A model generated the notes under the pieces. The model was not told the origin of the DNA, did no database searches, and worked only from the letters and a program-made list of their open reading frames with translations. Shown here one piece after another: positions 8,095 through 18,406 of a stretch of DNA of 64,000 nt. The position numbers were made by a program, and so were the translations under genes. Position 1 is the stretch's first letter. Each line of letters begins with the position of its first letter. The DNA comes from Cellulomonas chengniuliangii (GTDB taxonomy: Bacteria; Actinomycetota; Actinomycetes; Actinomycetales; Cellulomonadaceae), in NCBI RefSeq assembly GCF_024508335.1, contig NZ_CP101988.1, forward strand, positions 2,356,001 to 2,420,000, in the 5' to 3' direction.

Positions 8095-9579
8095 TCACAA
8101 TCCTGCGGTCTCCAGCAGCCGCAGCCAGACCTCGCTGACCGTCGGGTAGGCCGGCACCGCGTGCCAGAGCCGATCGAGCGGCGCCTCCGAGACGATGGCG
8201 ATGGTCGCGGCGTGCAGCAGCTCCGCCGCGTCGGGCCCGGTGAAGGTGGCGCCGACCACCACGCCCCGGGCGTCGTCGACGACGAGCTGCGCGGTCCCGC
8301 GGTACCCGTCGGCGGCGACGCTGGCGCCGGCCACGTTCCCGAGGTCGTAGCGCACGGCCCGGACCGCCATGCCCGCTGCCCGGGCCTCCTGCTCGGTCAG
8401 CCCCACCGCGGACACCTCCGGCCGGGTGAACGCCACCTGCGGCACGGCGGCGTGGTCCGCCGTCGCCCGGTAGCGGCTCCAGGGCGCGGCGGCGCGCTCC
8501 TCAGCGGCCGCGCCCTCGGCTGCCGCTGGCCCGTCCGAGAAGCGCGCGGCCACCACGTCGCCCGCCACCCGGGCGTCGTACTTGCCCTGGTGCGTGGTGC
8601 CCGTGCGGCCCGTGACGTCACCGGCCGCGAACAGCCAGCCACCCTCCACGCCCGTGACCTGCATCGCGTCGTCGACGGCGAGCGGGCGGCCCGGCTCGAG
8701 CCCGAGCGCCTCGACCCCGAGGTCGCCTGTGCCCGGGCGCCGGCCGGTCGCCACGAGCACTTGGTCGGCGACGATGCTGCCGCCCTGGGAGAGCTCGACG
8801 GTGGTGCGCCCGTCCTGGCGCGCGGCGCGGACGGCCTCGACCCCGAACCGGATGTCGACGCCGAGCTCCATGAGGGACTCCTCGACCTCCTGGGCGGCGA
8901 ACGGCTCCATCCGGTCCAGCAGCCGGTCCCCGCGCACGAGCATCGTGACGGCGGCCCCGAGGTCCGTGTACGCCACCGCCATCTCGCAGGCGACAACACC
9001 GCCGCCGATGACCACGAGCGACGCGGGGACGGTCTCGGCGGACGTCGCCTCCCTGCTGGTCCACGGCTCGCACTCCGCGAGGCCGGGCACCGGCGGGATC
9101 ACCGGCACACTGCCGGTGGCCACGACGACGGCCCGTCGGGCACGCAGCACGGTGCCGGCGGGCGCGGCGTCCAGCGTCGCGTCGTCAGGTTCGAGCGACA
9201 GCTCACGCGGCCCGGTGAACCGGGCGCGGCCGCGCACCAGGTCGATCCCCGTCTTCTCGAGCCACCTCGCCTGGCCGGCGTCGTCCCAGTCAGAGGTGAA
9301 GCGGTCACGGCGGGCCAGCGTGGCGGCGGTGTCGATGCCCCCCGTCACCGCCTCCGAGGCGCCCGGGACCGCGCGGGCGCCGGCGAGCACAGCGCCGGGC
9401 CGCAGGAGCGCCTTGGACGGCATGCACGCCCAGTAGGAGCACTCGCCGCCAACGAGCTCGTCCTCGACGATCACGACGCTCAGCCCGCCACGCCCGGCGC
9501 GGTCGGCGACGTTCTCCCCCACCGCCCCGGCCCCCACCACGACGACGTCGTACTCGAGCGCCTGCTGCTCCGCGTTCAT
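8095..9579 (-). CDS. FAD/NAD(P) disulfide-oxidoreductase-like flavoprotein
   Basis: This 494-residue protein has the dihydrolipoamide-dehydrogenase layout: FAD-binding VVVVGAGAVGENVA near the N-terminus, a redox CX4C pair C47-SYWA-C52 followed by MPSKALLRP, a second dinucleotide fold (LVVIGGGVVACEMAVAY), the FAD-distal LFAAGDVTG, and a C-terminal dimerisation domain. Two things differ from classical members: the disulfide motif is ECSYWACMPSK rather than TCLNVGCIPSK, and the active-site HPTxxE near the C-terminus reads AYPTVSE, with Y478 in place of His. Start ATG 9579 has GGGAG upstream; an earlier GTG is less likely. Physiological substrate unknown; electron transfer or mycothiol-related reduction are possibilities. 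Confidence 0.87.
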   Translation of the reverse strand: MNAEQQALEYDVVVVGAGAVGENVADRAGRGGLSVVIVEDELVGGECSYWACMPSKALLRPGAVLAGARAVPGASEAVTGGIDTAATLARRDRFTSDWDDAGQARWLEKTGIDLVRGRARFTGPRELSLEPDDATLDAAPAGTVLRARRAVVVATGSVPVIPPVPGLAECEPWTSREATSAETVPASLVVIGGGVVACEMAVAYTDLGAAVTMLVRGDRLLDRMEPFAAQEVEESLMELGVDIRFGVEAVRAARQDGRTTVELSQGGSIVADQVLVATGRRPGTGDLGVEALGLEPGRPLAVDDAMQVTGVEGGWLFAAGDVTGRTGTTHQGKYDARVAGDVVAARFSDGPAAAEGAAAEERAAAPWSRYRATADHAAVPQVAFTRPEVSAVGLTEQEARAAGMAVRAVRYDLGNVAGASVAADGYRGTAQLVVDDARGVVVGATFTGPDAAELLHAATIAIVSEAPLDRLWHAVPAYPTVSEVWLRLLETAGL

Positions 9580-9683
9580 CTCGGCTCCCGTCCCTCGGCG
9601 TGGTCCCACCATCGTGGTGCCACACCGCAGATCCGGCAGCCGGAGCGGACGCTGCCCGGCGCCGCGTCCGCCGACAACGAGAA

Positions 9684-9717
9684 ACCCCCTCGCCTGCGTG
9701 TCCGCAGATGAGGGGGC
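9684..9717 (-). terminator. Terminator of tRNA-Lys copy nearest the flavoprotein gene
   Basis: A CCCCCTC / GAGGGGG hairpin (about 9685-9716). On the minus strand it is followed by TTTCTC, so it fits as the terminator of the tRNA-Lys gene ending at 9726. Confidence 0.7.
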
Positions 9718-9725
9718 TTCCCGGG

Positions 9726-9801
<76 letters not shown>

Positions 9802-9960
9802 GCGAGGCCACACATTACCATCGGCTGGTCGGGCCCTGCGAACCAGCCGAACGTGACGCATATGACAGGACCGATCCGCGCCGTCCGCATGGGACAGCAG
9901 GGCGTCGACCCCATGACGAAGGCCCCTGGCGACGTCTCCGCCGCCCGAGGCCCTCCTCTG

Positions 9961-10033
<73 letters not shown>

Positions 10034-10091
10034 GCGGGGCGAAACGTTACCACCGGCTCGGCTCAGGGAGCGAACCGGCGGCTTCCGCCCT

Positions 10092-10343
10092 CTAGGCCGT
10101 CGCCGAGCCCGGGTCGACCCACCACTCGTCCTCGGGCAGCCCTTCGGACTCGAGGATGGCCTGCGAGACAGGGCCGTCCACCGCCGCCAGGTCCGCGAGC
10201 AGCGCCAGCGGGACATGCTCGGCCAGGAGGTCCATCACGACGTCGGGCGCGTCGGGCGCCGGGTCGGCGCCGTCGGCCGCGACCGCGTCGGAGAGGCCCG
10301 GCTCGGGCGCCGGATCGGCTCCGCGCTCGATGTGCTCCTTCAT
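10092..10343 (-). CDS. Small acidic hypothetical protein
   Basis: An 83-residue frame starts at an ATG preceded by GGAGG with good spacing. It is strongly acidic (MKEHIERGADPAPEPG, then many Asp/Glu) with a helical middle VVMDLLAEHVPLALLADLA and the ending ILESEGLPEDEWWVDPG. The ribosome site and codon use support expression. I recognise no domain. It lies between tRNA-Lys and the GroES-like gene, both on the same strand, with no visible functional link. Confidence 0.6.
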   Translation of the reverse strand: MKEHIERGADPAPEPGLSDAVAADGADPAPDAPDVVMDLLAEHVPLALLADLAAVDGPVSQAILESEGLPEDEWWVDPGSATA

Positions 10344-10476
10344 CAGGCCTCCAGGTCATGGGGTGCGTGCCCCACATGGGACCACCGAGCGCACCCCTGT
10401 GCAAGCCCTGGACACCACCTGATTGCCTGGTGGGTCGTTGGCGGATCCGACGGGCAGGGAAGCCCCCGAACGCGGG

Positions 10477-10830
10477 CTAGAGGTAGAGACCGGTTCCCGG
10501 GGATCCCGGACGTGGCTGGGCGACCGCGTGCACGTCCTTCTCCCGGAGCAGCAGGTACGTGGTCGCCTCGAGCTCGACCTCGGCGCGCTCGTCAGGGTCG
10601 AACAGCACGCGGTCGCCGACCTCCACCTGCCGCACCTGCTGGCCGGCGGCGACCACCCGCCCCCAGGTGAGCCGCTTGCCGACGGCGGCTGTCGCGGGGA
10701 TGACGATCCCCGCGTTCGAACGGCGCTCGGCGGCGTCGGTGTCCAGCTGGACGAGAAGACGGTCGTTGAGCATCCGGATGGGGAGCGTGGACGGGCGAGG
10801 CTCGGAGGCCGTGGGACGAGGATCACTCAC
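10477..10830 (-). CDS. GroES-like (chaperonin-10 fold) protein
   Basis: This 117-residue protein matches the cpn10 fold from about residue 18: [12 protein letters not shown], then a roof/mobile-loop region [40 protein letters not shown] and the terminal strand [12 protein letters not shown]. True GroES has the mobile loop TxGGIVLP; here the glycine pair is reduced and a proline-rich N-terminal extension is added, so it is more likely a GroES paralogue than the main co-chaperonin. No groEL lies nearby. GTG 10830 is the start. It is divergent from bcp with 108 bp between. Confidence 0.75.
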   Translation of the reverse strand: MSDPRPTASEPRPSTLPIRMLNDRLLVQLDTDAAERRSNAGIVIPATAAVGKRLTWGRVVAAGQQVRQVEVGDRVLFDPDERAEVELEATTYLLLREKDVHAVAQPRPGSPGTGLYL

Positions 10831-10938
10831 AGGCCTGACGCTACCCCGACGTACGCTTGCGCCAGCCCGATCGGCCGCGCCGCGCACGGCGATCCGGGCG
10901 CGACTCGCACCGGCCCGACCACACCCACTGGGAGACGC

Positions 10939-11406
10939 ATGCCCCGCTTGACCGTCGGCGACCAGGCCCCCGACTTCACGCTGCCCACCGCGGACGGCGG
11001 CACGGTGACCCTCTCGGACCTCCGGGGCCGCCACGTCGTCGTGTACTTCTACCCGGCGGCCATGACCCCGGGCTGCACGACCCAGGCGTGCGACTTCCGC
11101 GACTCGCTCGCGTCGCTGCAGGGCGCGGGCTACTCGGTGGTCGGGGTCTCCCCGGATCCGGTCGAGAAGCTCGCGAAGTTCGCCGAGGAGGACGCGCTCA
11201 CGTTCCCCCTGGCCTCCGACCCCGACCGCGCGGTGCTCGAGGCGTGGGGCGCCTACGGCGAGAAGTCCCTCTACGGCAAGACCGTGACCGGGGTCATCCG
11301 ATCGACGGTCGTGGTCGACCCCGAGGGACGCGTCGAGCTCGCGCAGTACAACGTCAAGGCCACCGGGCACGTCGCCAAGCTCCGCCGCAACCTCGGAATC
11401 GGCTGA
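10939..11406 (+). CDS. bcp: Peroxiredoxin, BCP/PrxQ type
   Basis: This 155-residue thiol peroxidase reduces H2O2 and organic hydroperoxides in the cytoplasm. The peroxidatic cysteine is C46 in TPGCT and the resolving cysteine C51 lies five residues on (TTQAC), which is the atypical two-Cys arrangement of PrxQ. Also conserved are [26 protein letters not shown] and [11 protein letters not shown]. It would be recycled by thioredoxin; a thioredoxin gene is present at 15645. ATG 10939 has GGGAG 5 nt upstream. A terminator hairpin follows at 11418. Confidence 0.95.
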   Translation: MPRLTVGDQAPDFTLPTADGGTVTLSDLRGRHVVVYFYPAAMTPGCTTQACDFRDSLASLQGAGYSVVGVSPDPVEKLAKFAEEDALTFPLASDPDRAVLEAWGAYGEKSLYGKTVTGVIRSTVVVDPEGRVELAQYNVKATGHVAKLRRNLGIG

Positions 11407-11417
11407 CATCGGACACC

Positions 11418-11452
11418 GCCACACCGCGCGCCCGCCGGGCGCGCGGTGTGGC
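11418..11452 (+). terminator. Terminator of bcp
   Basis: A perfect 15-bp inverted repeat (11418-11432 with 11438-11452) with a 5-nt loop lies between the bcp stop and tRNA-Leu. Confidence 0.85.
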
Positions 11453-11464
11453 ATAGTCACCGGC

Positions 11465-11550
11465 GCGGGAGTGGTGAAACGGTAGCCACGCCAGGTTTAG
11501 GTCCTGGTGCCTGAAAGGGCGTGCGGGTTCGAGTCCCGTCTCCCGCACCA
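11465..11550 (+). tRNA. tRNA-Leu (anticodon TAG)
   Basis: The acceptor GCGGGAG (11465-11471) pairs with CTCCCGC (11540-11546), discriminator A, with CCA encoded at 11548-11550. The anticodon stem CCAGG/CCTGG encloses TTTAGGT with anticodon TAG. The long variable arm (TGCCTGAAAGGGCGTG) is that expected for tRNA-Leu. Confidence 0.96.
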
Positions 11551-11569
11551 CCTCGGCTCCGCGCCCCCC

Positions 11570-14500
11570 TCAGCGCAGCGGCAGGCGGACGTGCGCCCCG
11601 CCCGCGTCCAAGGACCCGGGCTCGAGCCCCAGGCCGTTCCACACGGCGATCCGCACCGCTCCCCCGTCCAGCGGGCCGAGCGTCCCGTCTGCCGCCTCGA
11701 GCCCCACAGCATGCCGCTCGACGGCGCCTGCCTCGGTGGCCGAGTACCGGAACGTCTCCACCCTGTCCCACGTGCCGTCGCCCGTGAGGTCGAACGACAC
11801 CGAGACCCGGGTGCCGTTGCCCACCATCACCCGCGGCCCGGCCGAGAGGTCGAACACGGTGGTGGTGCTCAGGTAGCTGCCCGTGAGACCTCGCGCGACG
11901 AAGACGAGGGCCCCCGACGGCTCCGCTCCCCGCGCGCCGCTGCTGTCGTGCTCCATCAGCACGCCGCGGCGCGCCGCGAGGTCTGCGGCGCTGCTGGCCG
12001 GCGACAGCGTCAGGAGGGTCTGGGCCGCGGGCTGCGCGGGCTCGTCGGCGGCGATGGCAAGCCTGCGCGGCGCCCCGTCCCCCGCCCGGGCCCTCGGCGC
12101 GGGCACGGCGCCGGACGTCAAGGCGCCCTCCCCGGCGTCGAGCAGCGAGCGGTCTGTGTCCCGTAGGGCAGCCCCGGCGCCCCGGTCACCGGACGACGCG
12201 GGGCTGCGCGGCAGGGCGGACGACGAGCCGCGACCGCTGGGCGAACGGACGGCGCCGCCCTGCGGGCTCCCGGCACGGGGCGCCACCTGGGCTCCCGGCG
12301 CGGCAGGCGCGGCGGGCGCGGCGGGCGCGGCCGGCGGGGCTGCCACGACCGGCCCGGCCGCGGGTGGGCCGGCCGCGGGCGCCTGCGCGGGCGCCCCCGG
12401 CTGGACCGGGCCGGCGGACGATCCCGCGGCCTGGAACGGCAGCCGCACCACCGAGCCGGACCCGAGCTCGAGCGTGCTGGGCGTCGACCCGATCGAGTTC
12501 CACACCGCGACCCGCACCGAGCCGCCGGCCAGCGGGCCCAGCGCCCCCGTGGCCCGCTCGATCCCCACGGCCTGGGTGTATCGCTCCGTCCCGGGCGCGG
12601 GGTCCGTGGCGAAGTACCGGTACGTCTCGACGCGGTCCCAGGTCCCGTCGCCTGTGAGGTCGTAGGACACCGACGCACGGGTGCCGTTGCCCACCGACAG
12701 GCCCGCGTCCACCGCGAGCTCGAATGCCGTTGCCCCGCCTGTCGTGGCGCCGTTGAGGCCGGTCGCGGTGAACACCGCGGCGTCCGACGGCTCGGCCACG
12801 CCGTCGACGCCTCGGGCCCCGGGCAGTGTCACCGGGGTCGTCGGCGGGGCCACGCCGGTCAGGCCGCCACCGGGCTGCGGGTAGAGCGTGATCAGCTCCG
12901 CCGGACCCGTCGGGGTGGGTGTGGGCGTCGGGCTCGACGTGGGCTCTGCTGTCGGGGTGCTGGTCGGTGTCGAGGTCGGTGTGCTCGTCGGTGAGGAGGT
13001 GGGGCTGGCGGTCGGCTCAGGGCCACCCCCGGAGCCCGAGCCGCCCGACCAGTTCAGGGCGCCGCTGGCCACGGTGCGCCCGGGCGGGACCTCGACGGAC
13101 GTCCCGTCGGAGAACTGCACGGTCAGGGGCGCCGAGGTGACGTTCGCGGCGACGTACGTGCGGGCGCCGTCCCGCGAGAACACGGCCGCCAGCGGGTGGT
13201 CGGCCCGCACTGTCGCGTCCGGAGGGCCGAGCGCCGCGAGGTTCGCGACCCAGTGGTAGGTGTGCGCGCGACTCTCGCCCTCCTCCGGGACGTAGCCAGG
13301 CTGCGCGTCGAGGGCCGCGAGCGCAGCGGGCCCGTCGCCGAGCGCGAGGTACTCCCACCAGATGTCCTGCCACACCGTCGGAGGCCCGCCGTTGACGGCT
13401 GCCATCTCGGCGTAGTTCTGGCGCACGTCATCGGGCCGCTGGCCCAGGTACAGGTGGCTGCCGGTGATCGGCAGGGTGTTGATGCCCTGGATCATCTCGG
13501 GCTCCGCGCTGAACCACGTCGCGTACGCGCCGCCGTCGCCCCAGATCATCCCAACGGTGCTGTGCCCGAACCCCTCGGGGATAGCACCTGCCTCGTCGAA
13601 CCAGTACGCCTGGATGGCGGCGGCCTGCGTCGCGTACAGGTACACGCCCGCGTCGCGCGTGGCCGTGTCGCCGGTGGCCTCGCCCCACTGGATGAGCGCC
13701 CCGGCGAAGTTCATGCCCTCCGAGCTGGACTCCTGGTTGTTCCCCGCCGCGAACGCGCCGTGGCCCGAGGCCCAGTCGTGGCCCGCGTACACGTCGAAGT
13801 CGCGCAGGTACGGGAACATCTGGTCGGAGCGGTCATGCCCGTTGGCGTCGCGGATCAGCAGGTCGACCATGCCGCCATAGGCGCCGTCCGCCGCCCAGGC
13901 GGGGTCGAACTTGGCGAGCGTGGCCGCGGCGGCGATGAAGTAGCCGTAGTGGAAGTGGTGGTCGTTGAGCTCCTTGTCGGAGCCGTAGGACGCCGGGTAG
14001 CCGATGAGGGTCCCCCACCGGTCGTCGTAGGCGAAGACCTGCTCGGCCTTGCCGGGCGTGGCGGTGAACCAGTCGGTGAGCGTCGCGCGGATCTGCGCCA
14101 GTGCCGCGTCGCGCACGTCCACGCGGCCCGTCAGGTCGGCGATCTCGGCGATTCGGGCGGCCCGGCCCAGCCCTTTGCCGGTCCAGTACGTGTCGGTGGA
14201 GACCTGCTGCATCGGGTCGGCGGCCGCCTCGGCGAGCAACGCGTCGAGCCTCGCCGCCGCGTCGCCCGAGCCGGTCGCCACAGCGGGCAGCTCAGGCAGG
14301 ACGCCGGTGAACGGCGTCTCGGTGGTGAAGGCCGTGGCCCCCACGTAGGCGGTCATGTCGCCACGGGGCGACGGGTACGCGGCGAGGGCGGGCGTCGCCT
14401 GGCCGGCCACCGAGGCGAGGTGCTTTTGCTGGTGCGGGTACAGCGCGAGCACGGTGCCCTGCGCGGAGCCCTCGAGCGGCGTGGTCTGCACCGCGTACGT

Positions 14501-15454
14501 CGTCGAGACGCTGCCCGCAGCCTCGTCGTACGCGTAGTCGGCCTGGGCGCCCGTGACCTCGGCGTAGGCGTACGGGGCGTACTGCGCGAGCGCTGCCCGG
14601 CGGGCGGCGTCGTCGGCTCCCGTACCGGTGGGCAGCGACGCCACGCTGAGATAGCCGAGGCCCCCGAGATCGCTGGCCAGGGTGGACCCGGACACCGTCC
14701 AGGCGGCGCCGCCGGGCGCGAAGGCCGCGTAGTCGTGGCCGTTGGCCGTGAACCCGATCACCGCGCCGTCCTGCTGCCACACCCGCGGCTCGCCGGTCAC
14801 GGTCAGCTGGGCCTGTCCCCCGCTGAGGTGGTACCAGCTGAACGGCAGGCCGTGGCCGATGGTCGCGCGCATCGAGCGGGCGCCGTCGTCCCACGAGGGC
14901 GTCACCGTCCAGTCGGTCCAGCCCGCCACCTCGACCACGGGCGCGGCCAGCCCGGCGACGCCCACCAGCACGTCTTGGGCGTACGGGTAGTGGAACTCCC
15001 CCACACCCCCCGGGGTCCCGGAGAGCACCGGCTCACGGGTGCTGGACAGGCCGAGCCCCGCCTCGGTGGGCTGGTAGGAGACCGGGTGGGCGTGCAACGG
15101 CTCGCTGCCGACGCAGTTCCACCGCTTGAAGACGAGGGAGGACCACCAGTCGTTCGTGGGGATGGCGCCGTCCGGGGCGTCGTCGGTCAGGTAGGCGCGT
15201 GGGTCCGTCGCCAGGGGCGCGCATCCCTCGGGCGACGGGCCGACGCGGTCGGTGGTGTACCCGCCCGACCCGATGGGCACCGGCTCCGCGCTGGCGGCTC
15301 CCGCGACGACGCCGAGCCCGCCCAGTGCGAGCACCACCGCGGCGAGGGAGGCCACCAGCCCGGCGGGACGCGCGCGCCTGCCACGGCGCCTCCTGCGGGC
15401 GCCCCCGGCCGTGTCCGCACCGTGCGTCGTCTTCGTCGTCGTCGTCGTCGACAT
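11570..15454 (-). CDS. Secreted GH81 endo-beta-1,3-glucanase with two C-terminal modules
   Basis: The 1294-residue exoenzyme starts at ATG 15454 with a Thr-rich lead (MSTTTTTKTT), an Arg stretch and a hydrophobic signal segment ending at AGAASAEP. Residues about 60-800 form the GH81 catalytic domain: DDRWGTLIGYPASYGSDKEL, then NDHHFHYGYF (about 477-507), where the Asp is the usual acid, and NNQESSSEGMNFAG (about 572-589), carrying the catalytic Glu pair. A Pro/Thr/Ser linker follows (about 808-850). Then come two copies of a ~150-residue module (851-1009 and 1144-1294) sharing VGNGTR, DLTGDGTWDRVET and VRxAVWN, separated by an Ala/Pro linker. The modules are probably glucan-binding but not ones I can name. 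The gene is monocistronic. Role: breakdown of laminarin-like and fungal wall glucan. Confidence 0.93.
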   Translation of the reverse strand: MSTTTTTKTTHGADTAGGARRRRRGRRARPAGLVASLAAVVLALGGLGVVAGAASAEPVPIGSGGYTTDRVGPSPEGCAPLATDPRAYLTDDAPDGAIPTNDWWSSLVFKRWNCVGSEPLHAHPVSYQPTEAGLGLSSTREPVLSGTPGGVGEFHYPYAQDVLVGVAGLAAPVVEVAGWTDWTVTPSWDDGARSMRATIGHGLPFSWYHLSGGQAQLTVTGEPRVWQQDGAVIGFTANGHDYAAFAPGGAAWTVSGSTLASDLGGLGYLSVASLPTGTGADDAARRAALAQYAPYAYAEVTGAQADYAYDEAAGSVSTTYAVQTTPLEGSAQGTVLALYPHQQKHLASVAGQATPALAAYPSPRGDMTAYVGATAFTTETPFTGVLPELPAVATGSGDAAARLDALLAEAAADPMQQVSTDTYWTGKGLGRAARIAEIADLTGRVDVRDAALAQIRATLTDWFTATPGKAEQVFAYDDRWGTLIGYPASYGSDKELNDHHFHYGYFIAAAATLAKFDPAWAADGAYGGMVDLLIRDANGHDRSDQMFPYLRDFDVYAGHDWASGHGAFAAGNNQESSSEGMNFAGALIQWGEATGDTATRDAGVYLYATQAAAIQAYWFDEAGAIPEGFGHSTVGMIWGDGGAYATWFSAEPEMIQGINTLPITGSHLYLGQRPDDVRQNYAEMAAVNGGPPTVWQDIWWEYLALGDGPAALAALDAQPGYVPEEGESRAHTYHWVANLAALGPPDATVRADHPLAAVFSRDGARTYVAANVTSAPLTVQFSDGTSVEVPPGRTVASGALNWSGGSGSGGGPEPTASPTSSPTSTPTSTPTSTPTAEPTSSPTPTPTPTGPAELITLYPQPGGGLTGVAPPTTPVTLPGARGVDGVAEPSDAAVFTATGLNGATTGGATAFELAVDAGLSVGNGTRASVSYDLTGDGTWDRVETYRYFATDPAPGTERYTQAVGIERATGALGPLAGGSVRVAVWNSIGSTPSTLELGSGSVVRLPFQAAGSSAGPVQPGAPAQAPAAGPPAAGPVVAAPPAAPAAPAAPAAPGAQVAPRAGSPQGGAVRSPSGRGSSSALPRSPASSGDRGAGAALRDTDRSLLDAGEGALTSGAVPAPRARAGDGAPRRLAIAADEPAQPAAQTLLTLSPASSAADLAARRGVLMEHDSSGARGAEPSGALVFVARGLTGSYLSTTTVFDLSAGPRVMVGNGTRVSVSFDLTGDGTWDRVETFRYSATEAGAVERHAVGLEAADGTLGPLDGGAVRIAVWNGLGLEPGSLDAGGAHVRLPLR
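12905..13020 (-). repeat. Degenerate Pro-Thr/Ser codon repeat (interdomain linker)
   Basis: Repeats of a 6-nt unit encode PT, SPT, STPT and EPT steps in the GH81 gene. This makes a flexible, probably glycosylated linker typical of secreted actinobacterial polysaccharidases. It is a coding repeat, not a mobile or CRISPR repeat. Confidence 0.85.
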
Positions 15455-15595
15455 GACAAGCCCCCCGCTGACCGGCCTCTCCCGGCCCGCCACCTGCTGA
15501 CGTCGCCGTGCGGACGATCTCTTCGCACCGTAAGCGCGGGATGTCACTGCCGCAAACTGTCACGGATCCGTGTCATCTGGGTGCTTCCCGACATG

Positions 15596-15637
15596 CGGAC
15601 GGCCACCGTCGACCAGGGGTCGCGCGATGGCCGTCCG
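15596..15637 (-). terminator. Terminator of trxA
   Basis: A 10-bp inverted repeat, CGGACGGCCA (15596-15605) with TGGCCGTCCG (15628-15637), lies 7 nt downstream of the thioredoxin stop. Confidence 0.65.
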
Positions 15638-15644
15638 ATGCGCG

Positions 15645-16019
15645 TCAGTTCTGCGAGGCCGTCTCCTGCGCCGCGATCTGGGCGCGGACGTCGTCCATGT
15701 CGAGCGCCTTCACGGCGCTGATGACCTGCTCCAGGGCTGGCGCGGGCAGAGCGCCTGCCTGGTTGAACACCAAGATCCCCTGGCGGAACGCCATCAGCGT
15801 CGGGATCGACGTGATGCTCAGCTCCATGGAGAGCTCCTGCTCCGCCTCCGTGTCGACCTTCGCGAAGACGACGTCGGGGTGCGCCTGCGAGGACGCCTCG
15901 AAGATCGGCTCGAACCGCTTGCACGGCCCACACCACTCCGCCCAGAAATCGACGAGCACGATGTCGTTGTCGGTGATGGTCTGCTGGATCGTGTCTGCGG
16001 TCAGCTCCGTGGTGGCCAT
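15645..16019 (-). CDS. trxA: Thioredoxin
   Basis: This 124-residue protein has the WCGPC redox site at 29-33 within VDFWAEWCGPCKRFEP, the buried acidic residue (D24), and the cis-proline segment SIPTLMAF. Downstream LVFNQAGALPAPALEQVI is also normal. It is somewhat longer than E. coli TrxA because of an Ala/Gln C-terminal tail. It reduces protein disulfides in the cytoplasm and would serve peroxiredoxins such as bcp at 10939. ATG 16019 follows GGAGGGGCGGCC. It is flanked by its own terminator, so probably monocistronic. Confidence 0.95.
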   Translation of the reverse strand: MATTELTADTIQQTITDNDIVLVDFWAEWCGPCKRFEPIFEASSQAHPDVVFAKVDTEAEQELSMELSITSIPTLMAFRQGILVFNQAGALPAPALEQVISAVKALDMDDVRAQIAAQETASQN

Positions 16020-16137
16020 GGCCGCCCCTCCCTAAGTCCGTGAGTCTGCGCACGTAGAGCACGCCCACCCTCCCGAGTATTCCCTGGCCGACGCGCGTCG
16101 GCCCGCCCGAACAGGCCGGGGAGGGTAGAACAGAGCA

Positions 16138-16698
16138 GTGACCGACACTGCCGACTTCCCCCGCGAGCACGAGCCCGAGCGCCCCGCCGGGTGGATGGAC
16201 CACGACGCGATCCAGTACGTGCGCACCGTCCTGCCGATCCTCTACGTGGACGCGATCCCCGTGCGCGTCGACGAGGCCGGCGACGTCGTCGCCGTGGGCC
16301 TGCTGCTGCGCGTGACCCGGGAGGGTGTGATGTCTCGGGCGCTCGTGTCAGGGCGTGTCATGTACCACGAGCGGGTCCGCGACGCCCTGCTGCGGCACAT
16401 CGAGAAGGACCTGGGCCCGGTGGCCCTTCCGCAGATCCCGGCCTCGCCGCAGCCGTTCACGGTGGCGGAGTACTTCCCGACCCCCGGCGTCACCCCGTAC
16501 CACGACCCCCGCCAGCACGCCGTGTCCCTCGCCTACGTGGTGCCCGTCTCCGGGGACTGCCGACCGCAGCAGGACGCGCTGGACCTCGCGTGGCTGACCC
16601 CCGAGGAGGCGACCTCGGAGCAGGTGCAGATGGCGATGAACGGCGGCCAGGACCTGCTGCTGCGCCAGGCCATGGCCCACGTGGGCCGCCTGTCCTGA
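16138..16698 (+). CDS. DUF4916 / NUDIX-fold family protein
   Basis: The 186-residue protein has the conserved blocks of the actinobacterial DUF4916 group: LPILYVDAIPVRVDE, a LLLRVTREG strand, RDALLRHIEKDLGPVALPQIP, PFTVAEYFPTPG, YHDPRQHAVSLAYVVPV and ALDLAWLTPEEA. These follow the order of a NUDIX beta-grasp fold, but the classical NUDIX box GX5EX7REUXEEXGU is absent, so pyrophosphohydrolase activity should not be assumed. The start is GTG 16138. It is convergent with the ABC-F gene. Confidence 0.75.
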   Translation: MTDTADFPREHEPERPAGWMDHDAIQYVRTVLPILYVDAIPVRVDEAGDVVAVGLLLRVTREGVMSRALVSGRVMYHERVRDALLRHIEKDLGPVALPQIPASPQPFTVAEYFPTPGVTPYHDPRQHAVSLAYVVPVSGDCRPQQDALDLAWLTPEEATSEQVQMAMNGGQDLLLRQAMAHVGRLS

Positions 16699-16714
16699 CC
16701 GAGCCGCTCGCCGT

Positions 16715-18402
<1,688 letters not shown>

Positions 18403-18406
<4 letters not shown>

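Noticed and set aside
12905-13020. Short tandem repeats that might suggest a CRISPR or satellite
   Set aside because: The repeats are in frame and encode a Pro/Thr linker, lack spacers of constant length, and fall inside the GH81 CDS.
13196-15721. 841-codon open frame on the plus strand opposite the GH81 gene
   Set aside because: It is the antisense shadow of a well-supported GH81 gene; its composition is Arg/Gly/Val/His-rich with no domain, as expected from third-position GC bias.
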